From Arcticimaribacter sp965277835 (GTDB lineage Bacteria > Bacteroidota > Bacteroidia > Flavobacteriales > Flavobacteriaceae): a stretch of DNA of 64,000 bases. The notes under the pieces are model-generated. The model searched no databases and was not told the DNA's origin. It saw nothing but the letters and a program-made list of their open reading frames with translations. Position 1 is the first letter of the stretch; every line of letters starts with the position of its first letter. The DNA lies in contig OZ255841.1 of NCBI GenBank assembly GCA_965277835.1, positions 1,798,001 through 1,862,000 on the forward strand, in the 5' to 3' direction. This document shows positions 53,183 through 59,925 of this stretch, in pieces. The position numbers and the translations under genes were made by a program.

Positions 53183-53956
53183 ATGAGGTTTGTGCTATTT
53201 TGTGTATTCGCTTTTTTGTGTTCAGGCATACTTAGTGGTCAACAAAATAGATGGAATAAAAGATCAGGAAGCCCGTCTTTTGGCTCAGACGATGAAGGAT
53301 CTCCTTTTATGATAGAATTGCATATAGGCTCGCCTATTGGTTTAGGGATAGCGCTAAATTATCATACACCATTTTTAAGTAATCGAATTCGACCTTATGT
53401 CGCCTATGGTATTCTTCAACTTGGGTTAGACCCCAGCAATTTTTCGAACAACGTTACCAAATTCGAAGTTAATAATGTAGCTGTAGATATATCATGCTCA
53501 AACCTTGCACTCCACAATGGAATGAATACCGATATTGAAATTATATTCAAATCATCTACCTTAGAAGTAGGTACACTTATATTTTTTTCTTCGAAAGGGC
53601 ATGGTCTTTACTTAAATATGGGCTTAGATTTTATGAATGCCGAGTTCGATTTTTTGAACGCTCCTTTTATAGACGAACTCAATAATATTGAGAAAAAGAC
53701 ATTTAGTCAAAAGCAGTTTATTACTACGTTTAATACAAGTATAGGGTACCAAACTGGCGGACGTTTATACGTAAAGGGCGAAGCAGGAATTGGTATTATT
53801 GCAACACTACCCGACACATTTGAGTACGACAATTCATATAGCCGCAACGGTTATGACGTGACTCAAGAAACAATGATTAGCTACCCTAAACTCCCAGGCG
53901 AAATATTAGGCGGCAAACTTATAACCGGAAGAATAGCAGTAGGCTATAGGTTTTAG
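53183..53956 (+). CDS. Secreted, probable outer-membrane barrel-like protein
   Basis: I do not recognise a named family. The 257-residue product starts with a clear signal peptide (MRFVLFCVFAFLCSGILSG, cleavage probably before QQN). The mature part alternates hydrophobic and polar residues in short stretches (IELHIGSPIGLGIALNYH, IRPYVAYGILQLGL, GGRLYVKGEAGIGII). It ends in ITGRIAVGYRF. A terminal Phe after an amphipathic strand is typical of outer-membrane beta barrels. It begins 141 bases after the S74 fibre gene on the same strand and is closed by a bidirectional terminator. It may be the last gene of that transcription unit, but no functional link is shown. A soluble periplasmic protein is an alternative. 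Confidence 0.65.
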   Translation: MRFVLFCVFAFLCSGILSGQQNRWNKRSGSPSFGSDDEGSPFMIELHIGSPIGLGIALNYHTPFLSNRIRPYVAYGILQLGLDPSNFSNNVTKFEVNNVAVDISCSNLALHNGMNTDIEIIFKSSTLEVGTLIFFSSKGHGLYLNMGLDFMNAEFDFLNAPFIDELNNIEKKTFSQKQFITTFNTSIGYQTGGRLYVKGEAGIGIIATLPDTFEYDNSYSRNGYDVTQETMISYPKLPGEILGGKLITGRIAVGYRF

Positions 53957-53969
53957 GTTTTATATAAAA

Positions 53970-53995
53970 AAAATCGCTCCGAAAAGAGCGATTTT
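53970..53995. terminator. Bidirectional rho-independent terminator
   Basis: A perfect 10-base-pair inverted repeat (AAAATCGCTC / GAGCGATTTT) with a 6-base loop is flanked by A-rich and T-rich tracts. It sits between the converging ends of the barrel-like gene (plus) and tsf (minus), so it can end both transcripts. Confidence 0.85.
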
Positions 53996-54020
53996 AATAT
54001 TATCTATAGCAACAACAACG

Positions 54021-54842
54021 TTAGTCTAAAGACAAACGTGCAAAATGCGTTACGGTAAGGTTTGCATCAATAGATTTTACGTATTGTGCCACACTTTGTT
54101 TTCCGTCCTTTATATAGTCTTGGTTAACAAGCGTATTGTCTTTAAAGAAACGTTTAATTTTACCTTTGGCAATGTTGTCTAGCATGGCTTCGGGCTTTCC
54201 TTCTTGTCTAAGTTGGTCTTTTGCAATTTCTATTTCTTTTTCAATAACAGAGGCATCCACACCATCTTCGTTCAAGGCAATAGGGTTCATAGCGGCTACT
54301 TGCATAGCAACGTTTTTTGCTGCTTCATTGGCGTGTGCAATATTAGCAGAAAGCCCAACGGCAGTTGCAATTCTGTTACCCGCATGAATGTAGTGCCCCA
54401 CAAAAGAACTGCTAATTCGTTTAAATCCACCAATTTCAATTTTTTCGCCAATAATACCCGTTTGTTGGGTTAGTTTTTCTGCTACGGTTACACCATCCAT
54501 ATCGGCACTCAAAAGGCTTTCTAAAGACTCATGGTTTATAGCGATATCCAAAATAGCATTAGCAAAAGTAAGGTAGTCGTTGTTTTTAGCTACAAAATCT
54601 GTTTCGCAGTTTACCGAAACAACCACAGCAATAGTACTGTCGGCATTTACTTTGGCTAAGACAACGCCCTCGGTAGAGTCGCGGTCAGCACGATTTGCGG
54701 CTACTTTTTGTCCTTTTTTTCTAAGGTTTTCAACAGCTAATTCAAAATCGCCTTCGGCCTCTACAAGTGCTTTTTTACAATCCATCATTCCAGCTCCTGT
54801 GGCCTGACGGAGTTTATTTACTTCTGATGCAGTAATTTTCAT
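54021..54842 (-). CDS. tsf: Elongation factor Ts
   Basis: The 273-residue protein is the nucleotide exchange factor that reloads EF-Tu with GTP in the cytoplasm. The N-terminal UBA-like part (ITASEVNKLRQATGAGMMDC) and the signature TDFVAKN at residues 81-87, which contacts EF-Tu, are intact. Length is normal for the family. It lies 72 bases downstream of rpsB on the same strand, the conserved order, and is presumably co-transcribed with it. The terminator at 53970-53995 follows its stop codon. Confidence 0.97.
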   Translation of the reverse strand: MKITASEVNKLRQATGAGMMDCKKALVEAEGDFELAVENLRKKGQKVAANRADRDSTEGVVLAKVNADSTIAVVVSVNCETDFVAKNNDYLTFANAILDIAINHESLESLLSADMDGVTVAEKLTQQTGIIGEKIEIGGFKRISSSFVGHYIHAGNRIATAVGLSANIAHANEAAKNVAMQVAAMNPIALNEDGVDASVIEKEIEIAKDQLRQEGKPEAMLDNIAKGKIKRFFKDNTLVNQDYIKDGKQSVAQYVKSIDANLTVTHFARLSLD

Positions 54843-54914
54843 ATACGTACTAAATTATATATCAAATAAGCAAGAGTTAACTTACTATTTATAGGGTTAG
54901 TTTTAAAGTTAATT

Positions 54915-55763
54915 TTAAGATTCGCTTGTGGTTTCTTCTTTAGAGCTTTCCTCGGAAGCAGGTGTTTCTACTACCTTTTTTTCGTCTGTAGCAACAACGT
55001 CATTGGGCGTGGTTTTCTCTTCAACAGCAGGGCTGTTTTTTTCTGCCTCTTCTTTTTCCGTTGCGTTTTTCTCTGCTAGGCGTTCTTTCAGTCCATCGCC
55101 TACGGCTTCGGTAACGATACTTAATATTTTGTCAATCGATTTCGAAGCATCATCATTAGAAGGAATCACAAAATTAATATCCCTTGGGTCCGAGTTGGTA
55201 TCGACCATTGCAAAAATAGGAATTTTCAATTTCTGAGCTTCTTTAACAGCAATTTGCTCACGTTTAATATCAACGATAAACAAAGCTCCAGGGAGGCGTG
55301 TCATCTCGGTAATAGAACCTAAGTTTTTCTCAAGTTTTGTGCGTAAACGGTTTATTTGTAGTTTTTCTCTTTTAGAGAGCGTTTCGAATGTACCATCTTT
55401 TTTAATACGGTCAATCGACGACATTTTTTTAACCGCCTTACGAATAGTAACAAAGTTTGTTAGCATTCCACCGGGCCAACGCTCGGTAATATAAGGCATT
55501 TTAACATCTGCAGATTTTTTTGCAACAATATCTTTTGCTTGCTTTTTAGTAGCAACAAACAAAATTTTTCGACCAGAAGCTGCAATTTTCTTAATAGCAA
55601 CAGTAGCCTCGTCGAGCTTCGATGCAGTTTTGTAAAGATTGATAATGTGGATTCCGTTGCGTTCCATATATATATATGGTGCCATGTTGGGATTCCATTT
55701 TTGGGTCAAGTGACCAAAGTGTACGCCTGAATTTAACAGGTCTTTTACATTTGTGTTTGCCAT
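54915..55763 (-). CDS. rpsB: 30S ribosomal protein S2
   Basis: The chosen ATG at 55761-55763 gives MANTNVKDLLNSGVHFGHLT, the normal S2 start. An in-frame TTG 30 bases upstream would add ten atypical residues and is rejected. The S2 signatures GVHFGHLTQKWNP and FVATKKQAKD are present, and the product has 282 residues. The C-terminus carries a long acidic, low-complexity tail (repeated Glu, Thr and Ser after about residue 230), as in other Flavobacteriia. The leader upstream contains possible RNA hairpins, annotated separately. S2 binds the small subunit late in assembly and autoregulates rpsB in several bacteria. Confidence 0.96.
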   Translation of the reverse strand: MANTNVKDLLNSGVHFGHLTQKWNPNMAPYIYMERNGIHIINLYKTASKLDEATVAIKKIAASGRKILFVATKKQAKDIVAKKSADVKMPYITERWPGGMLTNFVTIRKAVKKMSSIDRIKKDGTFETLSKREKLQINRLRTKLEKNLGSITEMTRLPGALFIVDIKREQIAVKEAQKLKIPIFAMVDTNSDPRDINFVIPSNDDASKSIDKILSIVTEAVGDGLKERLAEKNATEKEEAEKNSPAVEEKTTPNDVVATDEKKVVETPASEESSKEETTSES

Positions 55764-55789
55764 TGTGTTTAGTTTACGTTCCGTAGTTA

Positions 55790-55860
55790 GCAATAGTAAA
55801 GTGGCTTTTTTTTAGGCCTTTACCATTTAGATGCTAAACTAATTTTCGCCTAGGCGAACG
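55790..55860 (-). promoter_or_regulatory. rpsB leader with possible hairpins
   Basis: On the minus strand the leader contains the perfect 14-base palindrome TTCGCCTAGGCGAA (55845-55858). It also contains an imperfect stem between GTAAAGGC and GCCACTTTAC closing an A-rich loop (about 55,794-55,823). Leaders of ribosomal protein operons often carry autoregulatory structures. I see no TAnnTTTG box here, so the transcript may come from the rplM promoter. Structure and role are inferred. Confidence 0.35.
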
Positions 55861-55891
55861 GGCAACGGGGTTGATAAAAAATATGAACAAA

Positions 55892-55909
55892 CCCTTTTTA
55901 TAAAAAGGG
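55892..55909 (-). terminator. Palindrome after rpsI (weak or partial terminator)
   Basis: CCCTTTTTATAAAAAGGG is a perfect 18-base palindrome just downstream of the rpsI stop. The stem is mostly A-T and the following tract (TTTGTTCATATTTTTT) is only loosely T-rich. It could cause partial termination between rpsI and rpsB or serve as an RNA processing site. Confidence 0.35.
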
Positions 55910-55917
55910 CAAAAATA

Positions 55918-56304
55918 TTAACGTTTAGAAAATTGAAATTTCTTTCTTGCTTTTTTCTGACCGAACTTTTTACGTTCAACCATACGAGGATCGCGAGTTA
56001 ACAAACCTTCTGGTTTAAGAGCCTCACGGTTCTCTTCATTAATTTGACATAAGGCACGCGAAATAGCTAGGCGTATAGCTTCTGCTTGCCCATTAACTCC
56101 ACCACCTGTAACAGTGATTTTTACATTATAATTTCCTTCAGTTCCTGTAAGAGAAAAAGGTTGACTAACCTTATACTGCAAAGCTAGTGTAGGGAAATAT
56201 ACTGAATAGTCTTTTTTGTTTACAGTTATAGTTCCTTTTCCTTCGGAAATAAAAATGCGTGCTACTGAAGTTTTACGGCGTCCAATTGTGTGTATTACTT
56301 CCAT
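55918..56304 (-). CDS. rpsI: 30S ribosomal protein S9
   Basis: The 128-residue protein carries the S9 N-terminal motif GRRKTSVARIFI and the basic C-terminal tail (KKFGQKKARKKFQFSKR) that reaches the P-site tRNA. Its ATG overlaps the rplM stop by one base (TAATG), so the two genes are translationally coupled. L13-S9 pairing is nearly universal in bacteria. A 154-base gap then separates it from the rpsB start. Confidence 0.97.
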   Translation of the reverse strand: MEVIHTIGRRKTSVARIFISEGKGTITVNKKDYSVYFPTLALQYKVSQPFSLTGTEGNYNVKITVTGGGVNGQAEAIRLAISRALCQINEENREALKPEGLLTRDPRMVERKKFGQKKARKKFQFSKR

Positions 56305-56759
56305 TATTTGAATTTACTTAGCGTTATCGTTTTTGGGTTTAACCCTCCGTGTGTGTGTTCCGAACCGCTAAATACTTTTAAATTTCGATATAATGCGGCT
56401 CCTAACTTATTTTTAGGTAGCATACCACGAACAGCGTTTTCGACTAAGCGGGTTGACCCTTTTTTATATAATTGCTCGGCAGTTAGTTTGCGTTGCCCTC
56501 CTGGGTATCCAGTATGTCGGATATATTCTTTTTGCTTCCATTTATTCCCCGAAAGTTGAATTTGATCCGAGTTAACAACAATTACATTATCTCCACAATC
56601 TACATGAGGCGTATAATTAGGTTTGTTTTTTCCACGAATTATTTTGGCAACTTCAGAGGCCATTCGTCCCAGTGTCATCCCTGCAACATCCACTACAACC
56701 CATTGTTTATCAACAGTATTGCTATTTGCAGATATGGTTTTATAACTTGATGTATTCAC
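56304..56759 (-). CDS. rplM: 50S ribosomal protein L13
   Basis: The 151-residue protein shows the L13 signatures WVVVDVAGMTLGRMAS, PHVDCGDNVIVVN and the RHTGYPGGQR loop at residues 81-90. The N-terminal extension (MNTSSYKTISANSNTVDKQW) is usual in Flavobacteriia, supporting the ATG at 56757-56759. L13 is an early assembly protein of the large subunit. It is the first gene of the minus-strand ribosomal cluster and has a well-formed promoter about 45 bases upstream. Confidence 0.97.
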   Translation of the reverse strand: MNTSSYKTISANSNTVDKQWVVVDVAGMTLGRMASEVAKIIRGKNKPNYTPHVDCGDNVIVVNSDQIQLSGNKWKQKEYIRHTGYPGGQRKLTAEQLYKKGSTRLVENAVRGMLPKNKLGAALYRNLKVFSGSEHTHGGLNPKTITLSKFK

Positions 56760-56803
56760 AATATATAGTTTTGTCCGTATAATTACCTTAATAATAAGGG
56801 CTG

Positions 56804-56834
56804 CAAATATACTATATTATTATATTTCGAACAA
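56804..56834 (-). promoter_or_regulatory. Bacteroidetes-type promoter of rplM
   Basis: Read on the minus strand, TTG (56832-56834), 20 bases, then TATATTTG (56804-56811). This matches the TTG-N19-21-TAnnTTTG consensus for the Bacteroidetes primary sigma factor. The start point would be near 56,797, giving a leader of about 38 bases. Confidence 0.7.
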
Positions 56835-56878
56835 TAAAACAGACGTTCTTTTTGTTTAAAAAAATATAATACAATTAT

Positions 56879-57253
56879 TTAAAACGGAAGATCTTCTTCT
56901 GTTGTTTCAGTTGTTTCTTCTGGCGGCTCAAACGAATCAATAGGTGCAGTAGGGTTTGCTTCTGCAGGTGCTTCTGCGCTTACACCTTCTATACGCCACC
57001 CTTGTATAGAATTAAAATACTTAGTTTCTCCCTGAGGGTTTACCCATTCCCTACCTTTTAAGTTAATTCCAATTTTTACGGCCTGCCCCACATTATAAGC
57101 GTCTAATAAGTCGCACCTATCTTGAATAAATTCTACTAAAATATGCTGAGGATATTGCTCTTCTGTGGTTACGACAACTTCGCGCTTTCTAAAGCCATTA
57201 GAGCCGTATGTTTTGGTTTCATCTAACCATTTTATTTTACCTGATACTTCCAT
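56879..57253 (-). CDS. DUF3127 family protein with SSB-like C-terminal tip
   Basis: The 124-residue protein matches the DUF3127 family of Bacteroidota by recall: MEVSGKIKWLDETKTYG, FRKREVVVTTEEQYPQHI, LEF-type strands and KGREWVNPQGETKYFNSIQG. About 95 residues of likely OB-fold domain are followed by a Pro/Ala/Thr/Glu-rich linker and the terminal EEDLPF. That ending closely resembles the acidic DDIPF tip with which single-stranded DNA-binding protein recruits partners. The function is unknown; a nucleic-acid role is inferred from the fold and tip. It stands alone, with its own promoter box. Confidence 0.8.
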   Translation of the reverse strand: MEVSGKIKWLDETKTYGSNGFRKREVVVTTEEQYPQHILVEFIQDRCDLLDAYNVGQAVKIGINLKGREWVNPQGETKYFNSIQGWRIEGVSAEAPAEANPTAPIDSFEPPEETTETTEEDLPF

Positions 57254-57275
57254 AAGGATTATTTTTAATGAGTAA

Positions 57276-57283
57276 CAAAAATA
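57276..57283 (-). promoter_or_regulatory. Putative -7 box (TATTTTTG) of the DUF3127 gene
   Basis: The minus strand reads TATTTTTG, matching TAnnTTTG, 22 bases before the ATG at 57253. No TTG is seen at the -33 distance. Confidence 0.5.
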
Positions 57284-57359
57284 TAAAAACTTTAGATAGT
57301 GAACTGTGCATTTATCTTTTTCCTTTTTGGAGTATCTTAGTGGTATAAAATACTGTCTT

Positions 57360-58517
57360 ATGCATTCGTTTTTTAATCAAAGCAAAATTAAACCTTGGAT
57401 TTTTCTTAGCCTGTTTATTATCGTTGCTTTGATTTTGTGGAATACAAATATTCTTTTTCGAGTTTTAAAACAAGAAGAACGCACCAAAATGGAACTTTGG
57501 GCGACAGCTCAACAAGAGCTAATTGAAAATTCTGATTTAAGTAGAGACTATGGTGCATTGGTTTTAGACGTGCTTCAAAAAACAGACGATACCCCTATGA
57601 TATTGACAAATTCTTTGGGCAATGTAAAGGATTTTAAGAATATTGATTGGGATAAGAATGAAGATAAAGACTCCATTAAGCTTTATAACTTATTGACACA
57701 ATTGAAGACAGAGAATAAACCAATACATATTCAATATAAGCAAATTGTTAATCAAAAACTCTATTATGGAGATTCTGCATTATTAAAAAAGCTGCAGTAT
57801 TATCCTTTAGCCCTCCTTTTAATAATAGGATTGTTTGTGGCCGTGTTTTTTTTCTTTTTTCAAACATCTAGGGTATCAGACCAAAATAGACTTTGGGTAA
57901 GCATGGCAAAAGAGACTGCCCACCAAATTGCAACACCCCTAAGTTCTCTTATGGGGTGGACTGCCTTGTTCAAAGAGCAAAAAATAGCGTTAGACTCGGT
58001 AAAAGAAATAGAAAAAGACATTGAACGGCTGACAGTAATAACGGATCGTTTTTCTAATATAGGGTCTTCACCAGAGCTTAAAAAACAAGACGTGGTGCAG
58101 GCTACTATGCAAGCAATATATTATCTTAAGAATAGAAGTTCGGACCAGATTAGCTGGGAGTGGGATATTCCTGAAAAAGAAATTCAAATTCCGTTAAACT
58201 TATCTTTATATAATTGGGTTATGGAAAACCTGATTAAGAATGGTATTGACGCTATGAAAGGTGTAGGAAACATTTCAATTCGACTAGTAGAGCTCGAAAA
58301 AAAGGTTTCGATACAAGTGTCTGATAGTGGACAAGGAATTGTATCGAAAAACGTAAAACATATTTTTAGAGCTGGGTTTACTACCAAAAAAACCGGTTGG
58401 GGTTTTGGGCTATCGCTTGTTAAAAGAATTATAGTAGATTACCATAAGGGTAGTATTGAAGTTATCAAAACAGCAGTAAACCAAGGAACTACGTTTGAAA
58501 TTCAATTTAAAAAATAA
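57360..58517 (+). CDS. Orphan membrane sensor histidine kinase
   Basis: The ATG at 57360 (MHSFFNQSKIKPW) gives 385 residues. A GTG 54 bases upstream would add an unlikely hydrophobic stretch. Two membrane segments (about residues 12-33 and 148-168) flank an extracytoplasmic sensor region of about 115 residues. The phospho-acceptor motif ETAHQIATPLSSL places His at residue 188. The ATP-binding domain has the N box (ENLIKNGIDAM, 289-299), the G1 box (DSGQGI, 322-327) and the G2 box (GWGFGLSL, 346-353), so all catalytic motifs are present. No HAMP domain is evident and no response regulator is adjacent; partner and signal are unknown. Its end converges on the HIT gene with 9 bases between them. 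Confidence 0.9.
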   Translation: MHSFFNQSKIKPWIFLSLFIIVALILWNTNILFRVLKQEERTKMELWATAQQELIENSDLSRDYGALVLDVLQKTDDTPMILTNSLGNVKDFKNIDWDKNEDKDSIKLYNLLTQLKTENKPIHIQYKQIVNQKLYYGDSALLKKLQYYPLALLLIIGLFVAVFFFFFQTSRVSDQNRLWVSMAKETAHQIATPLSSLMGWTALFKEQKIALDSVKEIEKDIERLTVITDRFSNIGSSPELKKQDVVQATMQAIYYLKNRSSDQISWEWDIPEKEIQIPLNLSLYNWVMENLIKNGIDAMKGVGNISIRLVELEKKVSIQVSDSGQGIVSKNVKHIFRAGFTTKKTGWGFGLSLVKRIIVDYHKGSIEVIKTAVNQGTTFEIQFKK

Positions 58518-58526
58518 TATATTGGG

Positions 58527-58919
58527 TTAAATGATTTGCTGAGCAATTGCTTTGGCAAGCGCTTCCATTTCATCGGGGCTAAGGTGTACCTTTTTTTCAA
58601 ACCTAATGTCTTCCATTTTATTTAGTGGAATAAGATGTATATGTACATGAGGAACTTCTAGCCCAATAACTGTCATTCCAATACGATTACATGGAACTAC
58701 GTTGCGTAACCCTAGAGCAACTTTTCTCGAAAAATCCATTAATAATGTATAAGCTTGGGCATCAAGGTCAAAAAGTTTATTTGTTTCTTTTTTGGGGACA
58801 CAAAGTGTATGCCCTTTAGCATTGGGGTTAATGTCTAAGAAAGCGATATGATGTTCGTCTTCGAAAACTTTGTAACAAGGAATTTCTCCAGCAATTATTT
58901 TAGTGAAAATACTAGGCAT
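58527..58919 (-). CDS. HIT family nucleotide hydrolase
   Basis: The 130-residue protein carries the catalytic histidine triad HVHIHLIPL at residues 91-99, the N-terminal IIAGEIPCYKVFEDE and the FLDINPNAKGHTL segment of the HinT-like branch. Such enzymes hydrolyse AMP-linked small molecules in the cytoplasm; the natural substrate is uncertain. Its ATG overlaps the greA stop by one base (TAATG), so the two are translationally coupled and share one transcript. Confidence 0.93.
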   Translation of the reverse strand: MPSIFTKIIAGEIPCYKVFEDEHHIAFLDINPNAKGHTLCVPKKETNKLFDLDAQAYTLLMDFSRKVALGLRNVVPCNRIGMTVIGLEVPHVHIHLIPLNKMEDIRFEKKVHLSPDEMEALAKAIAQQII

Positions 58920-59395
58920 TAATTTCTAGTTATTTTGGTTATTTCCAGTTCAATGGTTCCGTTAGGGACTTTTATTTCTGCCATTTCTCCAACTTTTTTG
59001 CCAAGTAGCCCTTGTCCAATAGGAGAGTTTACCGAAATTTTCCCTGTGCTTAAATCCGCTTCACTTTGAGCAACTAAAGTGTAAACCATTTTCATTCCGT
59101 TAGTTTTATTTTTTAATTCAACGGTAGAAAGCACTAATACTTTCGAAACATCTAGTTGCGATTCATCAATAAGGCGAGCATTCGATAGTGTTTCTTCCAT
59201 TTTAGAGATACGCATTTCTAATAAACCCTGTGCTTCTTTTGCGGCATCGTATTCGGCATTTTCACTTAAGTCTCCCTTGTCTCGGGCTTCAGCAATAGCT
59301 TGTGATGCCTTTGGGCGTTCAACACTTTTTAAATGATCAAGTTCTTCGCGTAATTTTTTTAAACCTTCTTCGGTATAGTATGAAGTTTTACTCAT
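58919..59395 (-). CDS. greA: Transcript cleavage factor GreA
   Basis: The 158-residue protein has the usual GreA layout: an N-terminal coiled coil with the acidic tip GDLSENAEYD (Asp42 and Glu45 corresponding to the catalytic pair), then a C-terminal FKBP-like domain with ISVNSPIGQGLLGKKVG. It rescues backtracked RNA polymerase by stimulating RNA cleavage. Length and start are normal for the family. Its leader contains a terminator-like hairpin downstream of a good -7 box. Confidence 0.97.
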   Translation of the reverse strand: MSKTSYYTEEGLKKLREELDHLKSVERPKASQAIAEARDKGDLSENAEYDAAKEAQGLLEMRISKMEETLSNARLIDESQLDVSKVLVLSTVELKNKTNGMKMVYTLVAQSEADLSTGKISVNSPIGQGLLGKKVGEMAEIKVPNGTIELEITKITRN

Positions 59396-59423
59396 TTTTT
59401 ATTTAGTTTTATTACCAACAAAA

Positions 59424-59446
59424 AACCCCTCGATAAATGAAGGGTT
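59424..59446 (-). terminator. Terminator-like hairpin before greA
   Basis: On the minus strand AACCCTTC and GAGGGGTT form an 8-base-pair stem (one G-U pair) with a 7-base loop, followed directly by TTTTTTG. The plus-strand transcript would have a C-A mismatch instead, so the hairpin suits minus-strand RNA. It could end the dxs transcript after it runs antisense through the Rieske-like gene, or act as a leader element of greA. Confidence 0.6.
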
Positions 59447-59925
59447 CTATAAACAAAGATAAGGATTTGCATAAATTAAACCTACTTTTGAGAAATAAGT
59501 TCTGTGGCAAAGTACTTTTTTATTTTTTCTTTCTGTCTTGTTCAACTACAGATATAGAGCGTAATCCTTACCTAGCTAATATACAGATTCAATATCAAAT
59601 TAATTTGAATTTACCCCAATACGATAACTTGAGGTTTGCCGGAGGTTCAGTTTTGATACCCCAATTGGGTAATAAAGGTGTTCTTGTTTTTAACCTCAAT
59701 GGGAGTAGTTTTTTTGCATGGGATGCAAGTTGCCCTAATCATGCTCCTAGTAGTTGTTCACAGTTAAAAATTAACGGCGTTTTGGCAGAGTGCTCCTGCG
59801 AAGATTATCAATATAGTTTGGCTACAGGACAGGTATTAAACCCTCCAAAAGATACCACAAAATTGTATTCACTTTTGTTTTACCAAGCTCGAGTAAGTGG
59901 AAATTCTATAGTAATTTCAAATTAG
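59437..59925 (+). CDS. Rieske-like lipoprotein with non-canonical ligands
   Basis: The frame encodes up to 162 residues. The hydrophobic stretch KVLFYFFFLSC ends in a lipobox-like FLSC, so a lipid-anchored product is likely. A TTG at 59488 would give a compact signal peptide (RNKFCGKVLFYFFFLSC). The ATG at 59437 gives an unusually long n-region, so the start is uncertain. The core FFAWDASCPNHAPSSC and CSCEDYQYSLATGQVLNPP follows the Rieske arrangement (two ligand loops, then the L-A-T-G turn). However, the usual C-x-H is C-x-x-H and the second C-x-x-H is C-x-C-E. A classical 2Fe-2S centre is therefore doubtful. Its stop overlaps the dxs stop on the opposite strand. Confidence 0.7.
   Translation: MKGSINKDKDLHKLNLLLRNKFCGKVLFYFFFLSCSTTDIERNPYLANIQIQYQINLNLPQYDNLRFAGGSVLIPQLGNKGVLVFNLNGSSFFAWDASCPNHAPSSCSQLKINGVLAECSCEDYQYSLATGQVLNPPKDTTKLYSLLFYQARVSGNSIVISN
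59454..59461 (-). promoter_or_regulatory. Putative -7 box (TATCTTTG) of greA
   Basis: The minus strand reads TATCTTTG, fitting TAnnTTTG. The start point would fall near 59,447, right at the base of the hairpin and about 52 bases before the greA ATG. No TTG is seen at -33. Confidence 0.5.

Noticed and set aside
54136..55236. Plus-strand frames opposite tsf and rpsB
   Set aside because: They lie antisense to conserved genes and have no family resemblance.
59483..59490. TACTTTTG box on the plus strand as promoter of the Rieske-like gene
   Set aside because: It overlaps the probable TTG start at 59488, so transcription would begin after the start codon and lose the lipoprotein signal.
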